Assembly (NCBI GenBank): GCA_002697345.1
Contig: NZVE01000010.1
Location: forward strand, 1-49,967
Length of the DNA stretch: 49,967 nt
From: Paracoccaceae bacterium
GTDB taxonomy: Bacteria > Pseudomonadota > Alphaproteobacteria > Rhodobacterales > Rhodobacteraceae
Reading direction: 5' to 3'
Positions within the stretch are counted from its first letter, which is position 1, and every line of letters starts with the position of its first letter. A model generated the notes under the pieces. It was not told where the DNA came from and made no database searches. It saw only the letters and a list, made by a program, of their open reading frames with translations. Below, one piece after another: positions 8,599-17,761 of this stretch. A program made the position numbers and the translations under genes.

Positions 8599-9741
8599 AT
8601 GTTAGGATTTTTTAAAAAAAACAAAGCCGATTCAACCATTGGCTTGATGACAACTGTTGCGGCACAAAAAGGCTCAAAATCGAGGTTTCACAAGCTACGT
8701 GTTGCTGATATTCGACAGGAGACCGAAGACTGCGTAAGTGTTTCTTTTGATATTTCTGACACTACGGCCTTTAATTTTGTCCCTGGCCAATATCTGACTT
8801 TTAAACAAGAAATCAACGGCGAGGAGCTTCGTAGATCTTATTCAATCTGCTCAAGCCCTCTAGAAAACGAACTTAGGATTGCGGTAAAAAGAGTTCCAGA
8901 GGGTAGATTTTCCTCTTGGGCAACAAACGATTTAAAAGTAAACGATGTCCTTGAGGTCATGCCACCAATGGGCAACTTTATACTTGAGCCCACCCCGGCT
9001 CAAGAAGAAGAGTATATCGGTTTTGCCGCGGGTTCGGGAATAACACCCTTGTTATCAATGATTAAGACTGTTTTACAACACTCACCGAAGTCTAGATTTA
9101 CACTTTTTTACGGTAATAAAAAGACGGCGTCCATAATTTTTAAAAATGAACTGGAAGATTTAAAAGATAAATATTTAGGGCGCCTTGATATTCATCATGT
9201 TTTGAGCAGAGAAGACCAGGGCAATGACCTTCTTTTTGGCAGAATTGACGAGGCGAGGGCCAAATCACTCATCGATAAGCTGCCATCCTCAATTCTTCCA
9301 GCTGGGTATTTTTTGTGCGGGCCAGAAGAGATGATTCATAACGTTAGTGACGCAATCAAAAATTCTGGTGCTGATCAGAAAAAAATCCATTTTGAGCTGT
9401 TTTCCTCAGACCAAGCTTCCTCAAAATTAAAAGAAGAAAAAAAGGAAAGTTCATCGAAACAAAACCTTTCAAGTGTTACTGTTGTTTTGGATGGCGAGAA
9501 AACGCACTTCGAGCAAAAGCCAAATGACTTTGTTTTAGACGCCGCCCTTGCTGCGGGAGCCGACATTCCATACGCATGTAAAGGGGCTGTTTGCTGTACT
9601 TGCCGAGCCAAAGTTTTAGAGGGAGATGTAGAAATGTCTATGAATTACTCGTTGACAGAAGAAGAGGTTGAAGAAGGCTATGTTCTTTCATGTCAAAGCA
9701 TGCCTAGGTCATCAAATGTTGTTATGAGCTTTGACGATTAA
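8599..9741 (+). CDS. paaE: Phenylacetyl-CoA epoxidase reductase PaaE
   Basis: A 380-residue electron-transfer protein that passes electrons from NADPH through FAD and a 2Fe-2S cluster to PaaA. Domains in order: FAD-binding domain with RRSYSICSSP (~residue 80), NAD(P)-binding domain with GFAAGSGITPLLSMI and LCGPEEMI, then a C-terminal plant-type ferredoxin domain. The cluster ligands are C327, C332, C335 and C365 (CKGAVCCTC followed by LSC). Here it is transcribed divergently from paaABCD, whereas in E. coli it is the fifth gene of the operon. A TAATCTTG element just upstream at 8583 resembles the -7 box. Confidence 0.92.
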   Translation: MLGFFKKNKADSTIGLMTTVAAQKGSKSRFHKLRVADIRQETEDCVSVSFDISDTTAFNFVPGQYLTFKQEINGEELRRSYSICSSPLENELRIAVKRVPEGRFSSWATNDLKVNDVLEVMPPMGNFILEPTPAQEEEYIGFAAGSGITPLLSMIKTVLQHSPKSRFTLFYGNKKTASIIFKNELEDLKDKYLGRLDIHHVLSREDQGNDLLFGRIDEARAKSLIDKLPSSILPAGYFLCGPEEMIHNVSDAIKNSGADQKKIHFELFSSDQASSKLKEEKKESSSKQNLSSVTVVLDGEKTHFEQKPNDFVLDAALAAGADIPYACKGAVCCTCRAKVLEGDVEMSMNYSLTEEEVEEGYVLSCQSMPRSSNVVMSFDD

Positions 9742-9759
9742 TCCCAATACAAAATAATC

Positions 9760-11142
9760 TTACAGTTTTTTGTCGAAAAAATAAAGGAAAGAAGCTATGG
9801 ATGCTGAACCTAGTTCTAATTCCCTTGGGTGCACGGATTTTATATCATCTTGAGATGTGTGATGGTAGTCAAAATACCTTTGGCTATCTGCGCGGTATCC
9901 GCATAAAATAACGCCATCATCTATTATTTGACTAACATCTGCTCCCGACCCCCCTTGAGTCCATTCTTTACAGCCATAGCGGGCAAGTAAATTATCTAGC
10001 TCCTTTATTAATTCCGGGCTTTTGTCATGAATAATAGCAGGTAGGCTAAATCCTCTAGGGGCTCCTGATCCCCCATCAGACTCTATGCATAAAATGTGTT
10101 TTCGATTCTCTTCAAGGCCTTCTTTGGCATATTTCTTGGCCCCATCCAAGCCAAACTCTTCGTTTGCAAAAAGAACAATTCTAATGGTATGACGAGGCTG
10201 GTAGCCTAAGCTCTTTAAAAGCCAAACAGCATGCATCGCGTGAGCAACGCCTGCCCCATCGTCTTGAGCACCCGTAGCCAGGTCCCAGGAGTCTAAGTGC
10301 CCCCCAACAAGTATGACTTCATCGGGCTTCTCGATTCCTTTCCATTCAGCAATAACATTAGCTGAGTTTTTCCTGCCAATGTCATGTGAGCCAAGAATAA
10401 TCTTGACTTTTGAATGGGGGCTTTTCAATAGTTCTTTACTCAACCACTCTGCTCCGTTTGTAGAAATCGCTGCCGCAGGGATTTTCTTTACCCCCTGTTC
10501 ATATGTCATAGCCCCTGTATGAGGAAAATCATCTAACCTGTGGGTAAGTGATCTTACAAGAACAGCAACAGCTCCGTATTTTGCAGCTTCTGAAGCTCCG
10601 CCCCACCTTTGCCAACCCGCCTTTCCATAAGCTGATCCTGTATTAATTAACCAAGGGTCCATTGGTTCATTAAAAAACACAACCTTTCCTTTGAGTTTGG
10701 AGCCCTTTGCGTATAAGTCTTTTCTGTTTTTAACCTCTACAACTTCAGCCGTAATTCCGTTTCCTGAATCTCCACCAGGAGTAGAAATAGACCCACCCAG
10801 AGCTGTAATATTAAGTGCTTTTCTTTTGCCTTTTGACAAAAACTCTGCGGTTTCTATGCCTCTTACCCAGTGCCGAACATCAACCTCTTGCTTTAATACT
10901 TTTTCATAGCCAAGAGTATCCAGTGTTTCCACAGCCCACTTAACCGCTTTTGCATCCCCTGGGCTTCCCGCCAAACGAGGTCCAGCTTCTTTACACAGAT
11001 CCGATAGCCAAAAATAGCCCTGCTGATCGCCGAGGGCTTTTTGGTATAAATTCTGAATAAAAACAGGATCAGGCTCCGATACTTGACCAGATAAGCTTAA
11101 ACACATAAATATGGTCAATAGTGATAAATAATTTTTATTCAT
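9760..11142 (-). CDS. Secreted M28-family zinc aminopeptidase/carboxypeptidase
   Basis: A 460-residue exported peptidase with signal peptide MNKNYLSLLTIFMCLSLSGQ. A PA-type insert covers residues ~130-250. The co-catalytic zinc site is legible: H282 and D284 in GGHLDSWD, D294 in GAQDDGAG, E328/E329 in FANEEFG, D356 in ESDGG and a His pair in FDYHHTSQDD. The architecture resembles carboxypeptidase Q-like M28 enzymes. It probably trims peptides in the periplasm or outside the cell. It is the last gene of the lysS-mutS2-DUF819-M28 run, 10 bp after DUF819, and it converges on paaE with an 18-bp gap. Confidence 0.85.
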   Translation of the reverse strand: MNKNYLSLLTIFMCLSLSGQVSEPDPVFIQNLYQKALGDQQGYFWLSDLCKEAGPRLAGSPGDAKAVKWAVETLDTLGYEKVLKQEVDVRHWVRGIETAEFLSKGKRKALNITALGGSISTPGGDSGNGITAEVVEVKNRKDLYAKGSKLKGKVVFFNEPMDPWLINTGSAYGKAGWQRWGGASEAAKYGAVAVLVRSLTHRLDDFPHTGAMTYEQGVKKIPAAAISTNGAEWLSKELLKSPHSKVKIILGSHDIGRKNSANVIAEWKGIEKPDEVILVGGHLDSWDLATGAQDDGAGVAHAMHAVWLLKSLGYQPRHTIRIVLFANEEFGLDGAKKYAKEGLEENRKHILCIESDGGSGAPRGFSLPAIIHDKSPELIKELDNLLARYGCKEWTQGGSGADVSQIIDDGVILCGYRADSQRYFDYHHTSQDDIKSVHPRELELGSASIASFLYFFDKKL

Positions 11143-11152
11143 TTCATTTATG

Positions 11153-12418
11153 TTAAATCATTAATGAGCCCGGGTCCCCTGAGGCTAAATACATGAGTAA
11201 CCCTGTAAGCCATCCTCCATATGTTCCAAGCGCATATCCTAAAACCGCAAGAAGCACCCCAACGGGAGCGAGCGAAGGGTGGAATGCAGCAGCGGCAACA
11301 GGCGCTGATGCTGCGCCCCCAATGTTTGCTTTGGAACCAACAGCAACAAAGAAAAAAGGAGCTTTTATCCCGCGAGCGACAGCAAGCAAGATCAAAACAT
11401 GAAACAACATCCAAATTCCTCCAACAAGAAGGAGGCCGGGAGACTTAATAACTTCTAATATGTCCATTTTCATTCCAATGGTACCAACCAAAATATATAT
11501 AAAAACTGACCCCAAACGGCTAGCCCCAGCGCCCTCAAGGTTCCTAGCTTTTGTAAAAGAAAGCGCTAAGCCAATCGTTGTTGCAACAATAACAATCCAG
11601 AAAAACCCGCTTGTTAGGCTAAAGTTTGCTGTATACGGAGCGTTTTTTTCAAGCCAGGGCCCAAAAGTGTCCCCAACCACATGACCAAGCGCTACTGTTC
11701 CAAAGGCTATTCCTAAAATTTTCATAACCTCATGAAATGTTGGGATTCTTGATGTTCGCTGAGTAAAGTCTTCCATTTCTCCCTGAAGAGCTTTAACAGA
11801 TGTATTGTCCGCATGAAGCCATTTATCAACTTGGTCACTCTTTGCTGCGCCAAATAAAATAATAGCCATCCAAACCTCGGCAACAACAATATCGACGGTT
11901 ATCATCGCGGAATAAAGACCATCTGACGGTTTAAATATCTCATACATTGCGGCTTGGTTTGCCCCTCCTCCAATCCATGATCCAGCAATTGTAGACATGC
12001 CGCGCCATACGGCCTCTGGTCCAGCGCCTCCCACAAGATCCGGAGATATCGATGATACGACAAGTATAGCAAACGGCCCCCCTAAAATAATTGTTGCCGT
12101 TGCTGTAAAAAACATAATTAACGCCTTGGGGCCTAGTCGAAAAACTCCTTTTAAGTCAATGCTTAGGGTCAACAAAACCAATGAAGCTGGAAGAAGGTAT
12201 CTAGAGGCGACAAAATAGAGATTCGTGTCTTTGGGTACTAGATTAGTATTTGTTAGAACTGCTGGCAAAAAGTAGCACAACAACAGAGCTGGCACCCACT
12301 TAAAAAACCCTTTAAACGTAGGGTTGTCCGCAGCCCAAAAGATAGCACCCAAAAGGGCCATTAAAATCCCAAAAACTACCGCCTCATTTGTTATTAGGGC
12401 CCCTACCTCTTTTTCCAT
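11153..12418 (-). CDS. DUF819 family integral membrane protein
   Basis: A 421-residue protein with about ten or more hydrophobic helices. It has the DUF819 (YjcL-type) signatures WRGMSTIAGSWIGGGANQAA and, near the C-terminus, GSKANIGGAASAPVAAAAFH. The two Gly/Ala/Ser-rich re-entrant segments in inverted halves suggest a secondary transporter fold. The substrate is unknown; neighbouring peptidase genes make amino-acid or peptide-derived compounds a guess only. The start overlaps the 3' end of mutS2 by 35 bp. Moving to a later start would remove the first helix, so I kept it. Confidence 0.8.
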   Translation of the reverse strand: MEKEVGALITNEAVVFGILMALLGAIFWAADNPTFKGFFKWVPALLLCYFLPAVLTNTNLVPKDTNLYFVASRYLLPASLVLLTLSIDLKGVFRLGPKALIMFFTATATIILGGPFAILVVSSISPDLVGGAGPEAVWRGMSTIAGSWIGGGANQAAMYEIFKPSDGLYSAMITVDIVVAEVWMAIILFGAAKSDQVDKWLHADNTSVKALQGEMEDFTQRTSRIPTFHEVMKILGIAFGTVALGHVVGDTFGPWLEKNAPYTANFSLTSGFFWIVIVATTIGLALSFTKARNLEGAGASRLGSVFIYILVGTIGMKMDILEVIKSPGLLLVGGIWMLFHVLILLAVARGIKAPFFFVAVGSKANIGGAASAPVAAAAFHPSLAPVGVLLAVLGYALGTYGGWLTGLLMYLASGDPGSLMI

Positions 12419-14639
12419 TTTGCTTGTTTTTTATTTTGGCTTTACTTGCAGTGTCTTTTTTGTTCTCAACGAATTTAGCATTTTGTTTGTCATGCCCGCC
12501 CGCTTGATTTTTTAAAAGTTTTGGGGATTGTTTTGTTGACGCACCCCAGTGAATAAAATCCTTTCTTCCCGCCCAAGAGGTGAGCACCCCACCAAAGCTT
12601 ATTAGGAACTTGTCTTTACGGATGTCCATTATTTCTCCAGCCTGTCTGCCTGGCCCAGAAATCAACCTGACTTTATCGCCCAAATAAACTGGGAGCTGCA
12701 TCAACTTTTCTTGCTCTTGTCTTTCTATTTTCTGTTTTTTTGTTTCCTCGCGCTCTTTCCTAGAATTAATTTCTTGATTTCTTTCAGATAAAGCTCTTAT
12801 TATACGCCCCTGTAATTCTTTTTTTAGCTTTTGTGTTTTTGCTTTTGTCCAAGACTTTGACCATTGCTCCATTCGCTTCCCCCAAATCAGTTGTTGATTG
12901 GCTTCCGCATTTTCTTCTCCTGTTTTTAAAAGTTTTTTCTCAAGCTTCTCAATTTGCTTCTCATTCAAAATCTTTAAAGACTCTAACTCCTTTAATCTTT
13001 TGCTTACCTCTTCTCTTGTTCTCTCTAGTGATGTTCTTTGTTTTTGCAGGCCAACGATAAGATTGTCAACAGATATTGTTTGGCTCTTAAGAGACTTCTT
13101 AGCTTCTGCCATAATATCGGCAGAAATCCCCGACCTTTCAGCGACTTCAAAAGTGTACGAAGACCCGGGCGTTCCTTGTCTTAGCAAATATAAAGGCTGT
13201 AGGTTTTTTACATCAAAAGCCATATTTGCATTACCTGCCCCATCTAACTCTTCCGCCAATGCTTTAATATTATTAAAATGTGTTGTAAAAATCCCAAAAG
13301 CTTTTGACTTGTGTATTTCAAATAAGAAAACCCTTGCTAGGGCACTTCCTAAATCTGGGTCAGAGCCACCCCCAAACTCATCTACCAAGCAAAGGCTACC
13401 AGAGTCGGAGGTGTTTAAAATCTCTCTCATTTTTGAGAGCTTGCCGCTATATGTGGAGAGTTCATTTTCTATACTTTGCGCATCCCCGATGTCTGTCGTG
13501 ACCCTCTTAAACCATCGCATTTTTGAATCCGTTGCGGTGGGGATTAGCATTCCACATTGTAACATAAGCTGAAATAGGCCCACTGTCTTTAAAGCCAAAG
13601 ACTTTCCTCCTGCATTAGGACCGGAAATAACAACGAGCCGCTGATCACCACTAAGGGCTATATCCAGCGGAACCACCTTTTGGTTGTTGGCGCTTTGGGT
13701 CTTCTTTAAAACTGGATTTGTAGCCTTATGCAGATATATTTCATCGTCTGTTATTTCGGGGAGGCAAGCACCTTCTTTTTTGGCAAACTTAGTTTTGGCA
13801 ATTAGTATATCTAAGGCCAAAAGTCTTTTGTCGGTCATTTCTATTTCCTTTCGGAAAGGCGAGATCTCTTTAGTTAAGTTTAACAGTATTCTCCTTATCT
13901 CTCTTCTTTCTTCTTCTAACAATATCCCAACCTCAGCATTGATCTCCAAACACTCGCTAGGCTCTAAAAAAACGAGAGTGTTTTTTGCGCTACTACCATG
14001 AAAGGCCCCTCTACCTTTGTTCTTGTCGGCCGCCTTTACCGCCAACACCCTTCGGTTATTGCTTACCGATTCACGAGTCTCTCCAAGCCAACCCTCTTTT
14101 TCATATCTCTTTAGTGCCTTATAAAAAAGTTTGTCTGCGCTTATTCTCTTTTTTAATATTTCTCTGCGCAAACCTTGAAGTTTAGTCGATGCGTTTGACT
14201 TCACCTGACCATTTTTTTCCAAAGCAACATCTATCAGTTTATGAATTCTTTCTTCTGGCGGAAATGCTTTGTATGTGGTTGCCAAAGAAGGTATTTGCTC
14301 TTCATTTACCTGAGAAAACCGATAAACCTCTTTATAACTGTGTGCTTGGTCTCTAATGGCCATGAAGTGCCCCACATCTAAAACTGAATTCCTAATTTTC
14401 AAAAGAGGAAGTGCTTCGTTAATCTCTGATTTAGAAACGGCGGGCGGGTTCGTCCCTAAGTTCATTAGCTCAAGAAGCTCACTCCCTTGCGCAAGTTTTT
14501 GTTCTACTTCTATTTGATTCGGGTTTGGGAGCATTTCGACGATTGCCTGTCTTCCGTTTCTAGAAATGGCAAATTTTGAGACCATTTGCTTCAGCTCGTT
14601 AAAGTCTAGCGCCTCATAAGCAGAGTCTGGATAAAGCAT
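12384..14639 (-). CDS. mutS2: MutS2-like ATPase without a visible Smr domain
   Basis: A 751-residue MutS family protein lacking the mismatch-recognition domains I-II of MutS1, as MutS2 does. The core/lever region spans ~1-290. The ATPase has Walker A GPNAGGKS, Walker B LCLVDEFGGGSDP and THFNNIKAL. A long coiled coil covers ~510-650, followed by a KOW-like segment (GDKVRLISGPGRQAGEIMDI). The C-terminus ends in a Lys/Asn-rich tail instead of the Smr nuclease domain, and no LDLHG motif is seen. MutS2 proteins act on recombination intermediates or stalled ribosomes. It follows lysS by 1 bp and overlaps DUF819. Confidence 0.85.
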   Translation of the reverse strand: MLYPDSAYEALDFNELKQMVSKFAISRNGRQAIVEMLPNPNQIEVEQKLAQGSELLELMNLGTNPPAVSKSEINEALPLLKIRNSVLDVGHFMAIRDQAHSYKEVYRFSQVNEEQIPSLATTYKAFPPEERIHKLIDVALEKNGQVKSNASTKLQGLRREILKKRISADKLFYKALKRYEKEGWLGETRESVSNNRRVLAVKAADKNKGRGAFHGSSAKNTLVFLEPSECLEINAEVGILLEEERREIRRILLNLTKEISPFRKEIEMTDKRLLALDILIAKTKFAKKEGACLPEITDDEIYLHKATNPVLKKTQSANNQKVVPLDIALSGDQRLVVISGPNAGGKSLALKTVGLFQLMLQCGMLIPTATDSKMRWFKRVTTDIGDAQSIENELSTYSGKLSKMREILNTSDSGSLCLVDEFGGGSDPDLGSALARVFLFEIHKSKAFGIFTTHFNNIKALAEELDGAGNANMAFDVKNLQPLYLLRQGTPGSSYTFEVAERSGISADIMAEAKKSLKSQTISVDNLIVGLQKQRTSLERTREEVSKRLKELESLKILNEKQIEKLEKKLLKTGEENAEANQQLIWGKRMEQWSKSWTKAKTQKLKKELQGRIIRALSERNQEINSRKEREETKKQKIERQEQEKLMQLPVYLGDKVRLISGPGRQAGEIMDIRKDKFLISFGGVLTSWAGRKDFIHWGASTKQSPKLLKNQAGGHDKQNAKFVENKKDTASKAKIKNKQNGKRGRGPNNK

Positions 14640-14640
14640 T

Positions 14641-16158
14641 TTACTCTGCCTTTTCTTGTCTCATTTGAGGGAAAAATAACACCTCCTGGATACTTGTTTT
14701 TCCTGTCAGAAGCATTACCAGCCGGTCCATGCCTATCCCCATTCCTGAGGTTGGAGGCATTCCGTACTCGAGCGCCCGTAAAAAGTCTTGATCTACAAAC
14801 ATCGCCTCATCATCTCCTTTTTCCAGCAACCTTAATTGCTCTTCAAATCTTTCTCTTTGGTCTATCGGGTCGTTTAACTCACTGTAGGCGTTTGCTATCT
14901 CCGTTCCATTAATAAAAAGCTCAAACCGTTCTGTAAGCCGATCATCATCTCGGTGTTTTTTACAAAGAGGGGACATCTCGACAGGGTAGTCGGTTATAAA
15001 TGTTGGTTGGGTGTAGTGCTTTTCGCATTTTTCGCCAAAAATCTCATCTATGAGTTTCCCTTTTCCCATTTCTGCAGAAACCTCTATTCCTATTGATTCA
15101 GCGATTGACTTAATTTCCTTTTCGCTTTTTCCTAATAAATCATGACCTGTGTGAGTTTTGATGGCTTCCAAAATTGGGACTCTTGCATAAGGCGCCGCCA
15201 TGTTTATGGTTTTACCATCAAATGAAATCTTTTCAGACCCTGTTATCTTGTGCGTTATGTTTTCGAACATCTGCTCGGTAAAGTCCATCATCCACTTGTA
15301 GTCTTTGTACGCTACATATATTTCTAAAATAGTAAACTCTGGGTTGTGTGTTCTGTCCATGCCCTCATTACGAAAGTCTTTAGCAAACTCATATACTCCG
15401 TCAAACCCCCCAACAATAAGTCTTTTTAAATAAAGCTCATTGGATATTCTTAAATAAAGAGGAATATCAAGTGCGTTGTGATGAGTTTTAAACGGTCTTG
15501 CCGCGGCGCCTCCTGGGATGCTCTGGAGAATAGGGGTTTCCACCTCCAAATAACCTTCATTATTAAATACCTCGCGCATTGAATTAAAAACCTTTGTTCT
15601 TTTTACAAAAACATCTTTTACTCCCTCGTTGACGATTAGATCTACATACCTCTGGCGATGGCGTAATTCTGGGTCAGTAAAGGCGTCGTGAGTTCCCCCT
15701 TCTGAATCTGTCTTAACAACAGGAAGGGGCTTAAGAGACTTGCTTAGTACTTTCATGTGAGAAACATGTACGCTTATTTCTCCTGTTTTTGTTGTAAACA
15801 CATGCCCTTCGAGAGAAATAAAATCTCCAATATCCAACTGTTTTTTGAAAACATCATTGTAAAGCGTCTTGTCCTCTTTCGGGCAGATAATATCTCTGTT
15901 TATATACCCCTGTATTCTTCCAGAAGAGTCCATTATGCTCACAAAAGAAGCCTTACCCATTATTCTTTTGGTCATTATCCTTCCGGCCACACAAACAGAA
16001 GAAAAGTTTTCCGGCGTGGTAGGAAATTCAGACTTTATTGTTTTTGACAAAAAATTAACTGGGACTTGGTCCGCTGGATATGGATTTATTCCCGAGTTTC
16101 TCATTGCCGCCAAAGCTTCGCGGCGAAATATTTCTTGTTCTGATAACTGTAAGTCCAT
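14641..16158 (-). CDS. lysS: Lysyl-tRNA synthetase, class II
   Basis: A 505-residue class II synthetase of normal length. An N-terminal OB-fold anticodon-binding domain (~50-160, with GKASFVSIMDSSGRIQGYI) is followed by class II motif 1 around FNNEGYLEVETPILQ, motif 2 FRNEGMDRTHNPEFTILE and motif 3 GMGIGMDRLVMLLT. It charges tRNA-Lys in the cytoplasm. It heads a minus-strand run with mutS2 1 bp downstream. A perfect Bacteroidota -7 box lies only 4 bp before the ATG, so the mRNA may be leaderless. Confidence 0.95.
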   Translation of the reverse strand: MDLQLSEQEIFRREALAAMRNSGINPYPADQVPVNFLSKTIKSEFPTTPENFSSVCVAGRIMTKRIMGKASFVSIMDSSGRIQGYINRDIICPKEDKTLYNDVFKKQLDIGDFISLEGHVFTTKTGEISVHVSHMKVLSKSLKPLPVVKTDSEGGTHDAFTDPELRHRQRYVDLIVNEGVKDVFVKRTKVFNSMREVFNNEGYLEVETPILQSIPGGAAARPFKTHHNALDIPLYLRISNELYLKRLIVGGFDGVYEFAKDFRNEGMDRTHNPEFTILEIYVAYKDYKWMMDFTEQMFENITHKITGSEKISFDGKTINMAAPYARVPILEAIKTHTGHDLLGKSEKEIKSIAESIGIEVSAEMGKGKLIDEIFGEKCEKHYTQPTFITDYPVEMSPLCKKHRDDDRLTERFELFINGTEIANAYSELNDPIDQRERFEEQLRLLEKGDDEAMFVDQDFLRALEYGMPPTSGMGIGMDRLVMLLTGKTSIQEVLFFPQMRQEKAE

Positions 16159-16162
16159 ATTG

Positions 16163-16170
16163 CAAAGATA
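16163..16170 (-). promoter_or_regulatory. Candidate lysS promoter, -7 box TATCTTTG
   Basis: On the minus strand TATCTTTGC matches the Bacteroidota -7 consensus TAnnTTTG, ending 4 bp before the lysS ATG. No good -33 TTG is seen at the usual distance. If used, transcription would start at about the ATG, giving a leaderless message. Confidence 0.45.
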
Positions 16171-16191
16171 GAAAGGTCCTTCAATGTGGGT

Positions 16192-16199
16192 TACCTTTG
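16192..16199 (+). promoter_or_regulatory. Candidate gltX promoter, -7 box TACCTTTG
   Basis: TACCTTTGC is a perfect match to TAnnTTTG and lies 20 bp before the chosen gltX ATG at 16220, back-to-back with the lysS box. It lies downstream of the alternative gltX start at 16184, which argues against that longer start. Confidence 0.45.
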
Positions 16200-16219
16200 C
16201 GGGTCTAAAGAAAAACTTT

Positions 16220-17761
16220 ATGAAAAATAGTCGGGTTCGGGTCCGTTTTGCGCCCAGTCCAACGGGGCCCCTTCATATGGGTGGTGTTAGAACCGCGCTC
16301 TACAACTATCTGTTTGCAAAAAAACATGGTGGTGACTTTTTGTTGCGAATAGAAGACACCGATCGGTCTCGCTTTGTTCAGGGTGCAGAAAAATATATTG
16401 TTGATGCCCTTGGGTGGTGCGGAATAAGCCCAGACGAGGGTATCGGCGCGGAAGATAAACTTACAAATGGAGGTAAACATCATCCCTACCGACAAAGTGA
16501 AAGAAAAGACATATACGGTCCTTATGTGCAGACATTAATTGACTCTGAATTGGCGTATTTAGCTTTTGACACCCCCAATGAACTTTCAATGGTTCGAGAA
16601 AGGGCTATGGAGGCCGGTAACCCCAACTGGCAATACAACAGCATTACCCGAACATCTATGAAAAATTCTTTAACCCTTTCAAAAACGGATGTTGAAGAAA
16701 AAAAGAAAGTGGGTGAACCATATGTTGTTCGCGTAAAAATGCCCCGCAATGAAGAAATTAAATTTCATGATGAAGTCCGTGGCTGGGTAAGTGTTAATAG
16801 TATGAATGTTGACGACAAGGTGCTCCTAAAAAGCGATGGGCTACCCACCTATCACCTTGCAAATGTTGTTGATGACCGGTTAATGGAAATTACACATGTA
16901 ATTAGGGGTGAAGAATGGTTACCCTCCGCCCCTCTTCATGTTTTATTATATGACTACTTTAATTGGGAGAGGCCGTCGTTTGCACATTTGCCTCTTTTGC
17001 TTCGCCCAGATGGTAATGGAAAGCTTTCGAAGAGAGATGGGGACAAGTTAGGTTTTCCTGTTTTTCCCTTAAATTGGAATAATTCCGAAACAAATGAAAC
17101 CGCATCTGGATATAAAGAAGCTGGATTTTATGCTGCAGGGTTTGTCAATATGCTTGCTTTTCTTGGGTGGAACCCAGGAACAAATCAAGAGGTGTTTTCA
17201 TTGGATGAGTTAATTTCTAGCTTCCGCCTTGAAAAGGTTAGCAAGGCGGGTGCACGATTTGATTTTGACAAGGCTCGCTGGTTTAACCAACAACATCTTC
17301 GCTTGCGACCAAAAAAAGATTTATTAAAAGAATATTTGGAGCTTTTAAAAAAAACGAGTGGACATGTTCCTGAAAAAAACTGGGCAAAAAAGTCTCTCGA
17401 TCTATTTATGGACAGAGCTGAGTTTGTAAAAGATATTATTAGCGAATCAACTTATTTATTTGAAGACCCTAAATCTTATGATAATAAGGTGGTAGAGAAA
17501 AAATGGAATTCGGATTCTCCTGTTTTTATTAAAACTTTGAAAAGCTTGTTTTCTCAAACAAACTACACAAGCGAATCTTTAGAAAATTGTTTCAAGAAGT
17601 ATTTATCATCATCATCTCTTAGTTTTGGGCAAGTTGGCCCCGTGTTGCGTCTTGCTGTTGCCGGAACAACCCAGGGACCGTCAATATTTATGGTAATGGA
17701 GCTAATTGGCCAAGAGTCTACAGAAAGAAGGATAGATTCCGCATTAATGAGGTTACAATGA
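16220..17761 (+). CDS. gltX: Glutamyl-tRNA synthetase
   Basis: A 513-residue class I synthetase. The HIGH-type motif lies in FAPSPTGPLHMGGVRTALYN and the KMSKS-type motif is KLSKRDGDK. The insertion after that motif (FPVFPLNWNNSET) is the kind seen in Bacteroidota enzymes. It charges tRNA-Glu. I chose ATG 16220 (MKNSRVRVRF). The upstream ATG at 16184 adds 12 residues outside the family and lies before the likely promoter box. The stop overlaps folB by 4 bp, so the two are coupled. Confidence 0.94.
   Translation: MKNSRVRVRFAPSPTGPLHMGGVRTALYNYLFAKKHGGDFLLRIEDTDRSRFVQGAEKYIVDALGWCGISPDEGIGAEDKLTNGGKHHPYRQSERKDIYGPYVQTLIDSELAYLAFDTPNELSMVRERAMEAGNPNWQYNSITRTSMKNSLTLSKTDVEEKKKVGEPYVVRVKMPRNEEIKFHDEVRGWVSVNSMNVDDKVLLKSDGLPTYHLANVVDDRLMEITHVIRGEEWLPSAPLHVLLYDYFNWERPSFAHLPLLLRPDGNGKLSKRDGDKLGFPVFPLNWNNSETNETASGYKEAGFYAAGFVNMLAFLGWNPGTNQEVFSLDELISSFRLEKVSKAGARFDFDKARWFNQQHLRLRPKKDLLKEYLELLKKTSGHVPEKNWAKKSLDLFMDRAEFVKDIISESTYLFEDPKSYDNKVVEKKWNSDSPVFIKTLKSLFSQTNYTSESLENCFKKYLSSSSLSFGQVGPVLRLAVAGTTQGPSIFMVMELIGQESTERRIDSALMRLQ

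Noticed and set aside
12898-13572. 224-codon plus-strand frame
   Set aside because: It is an antisense shadow of mutS2, with low-complexity Ser/Phe/Leu content and no recognisable motif.
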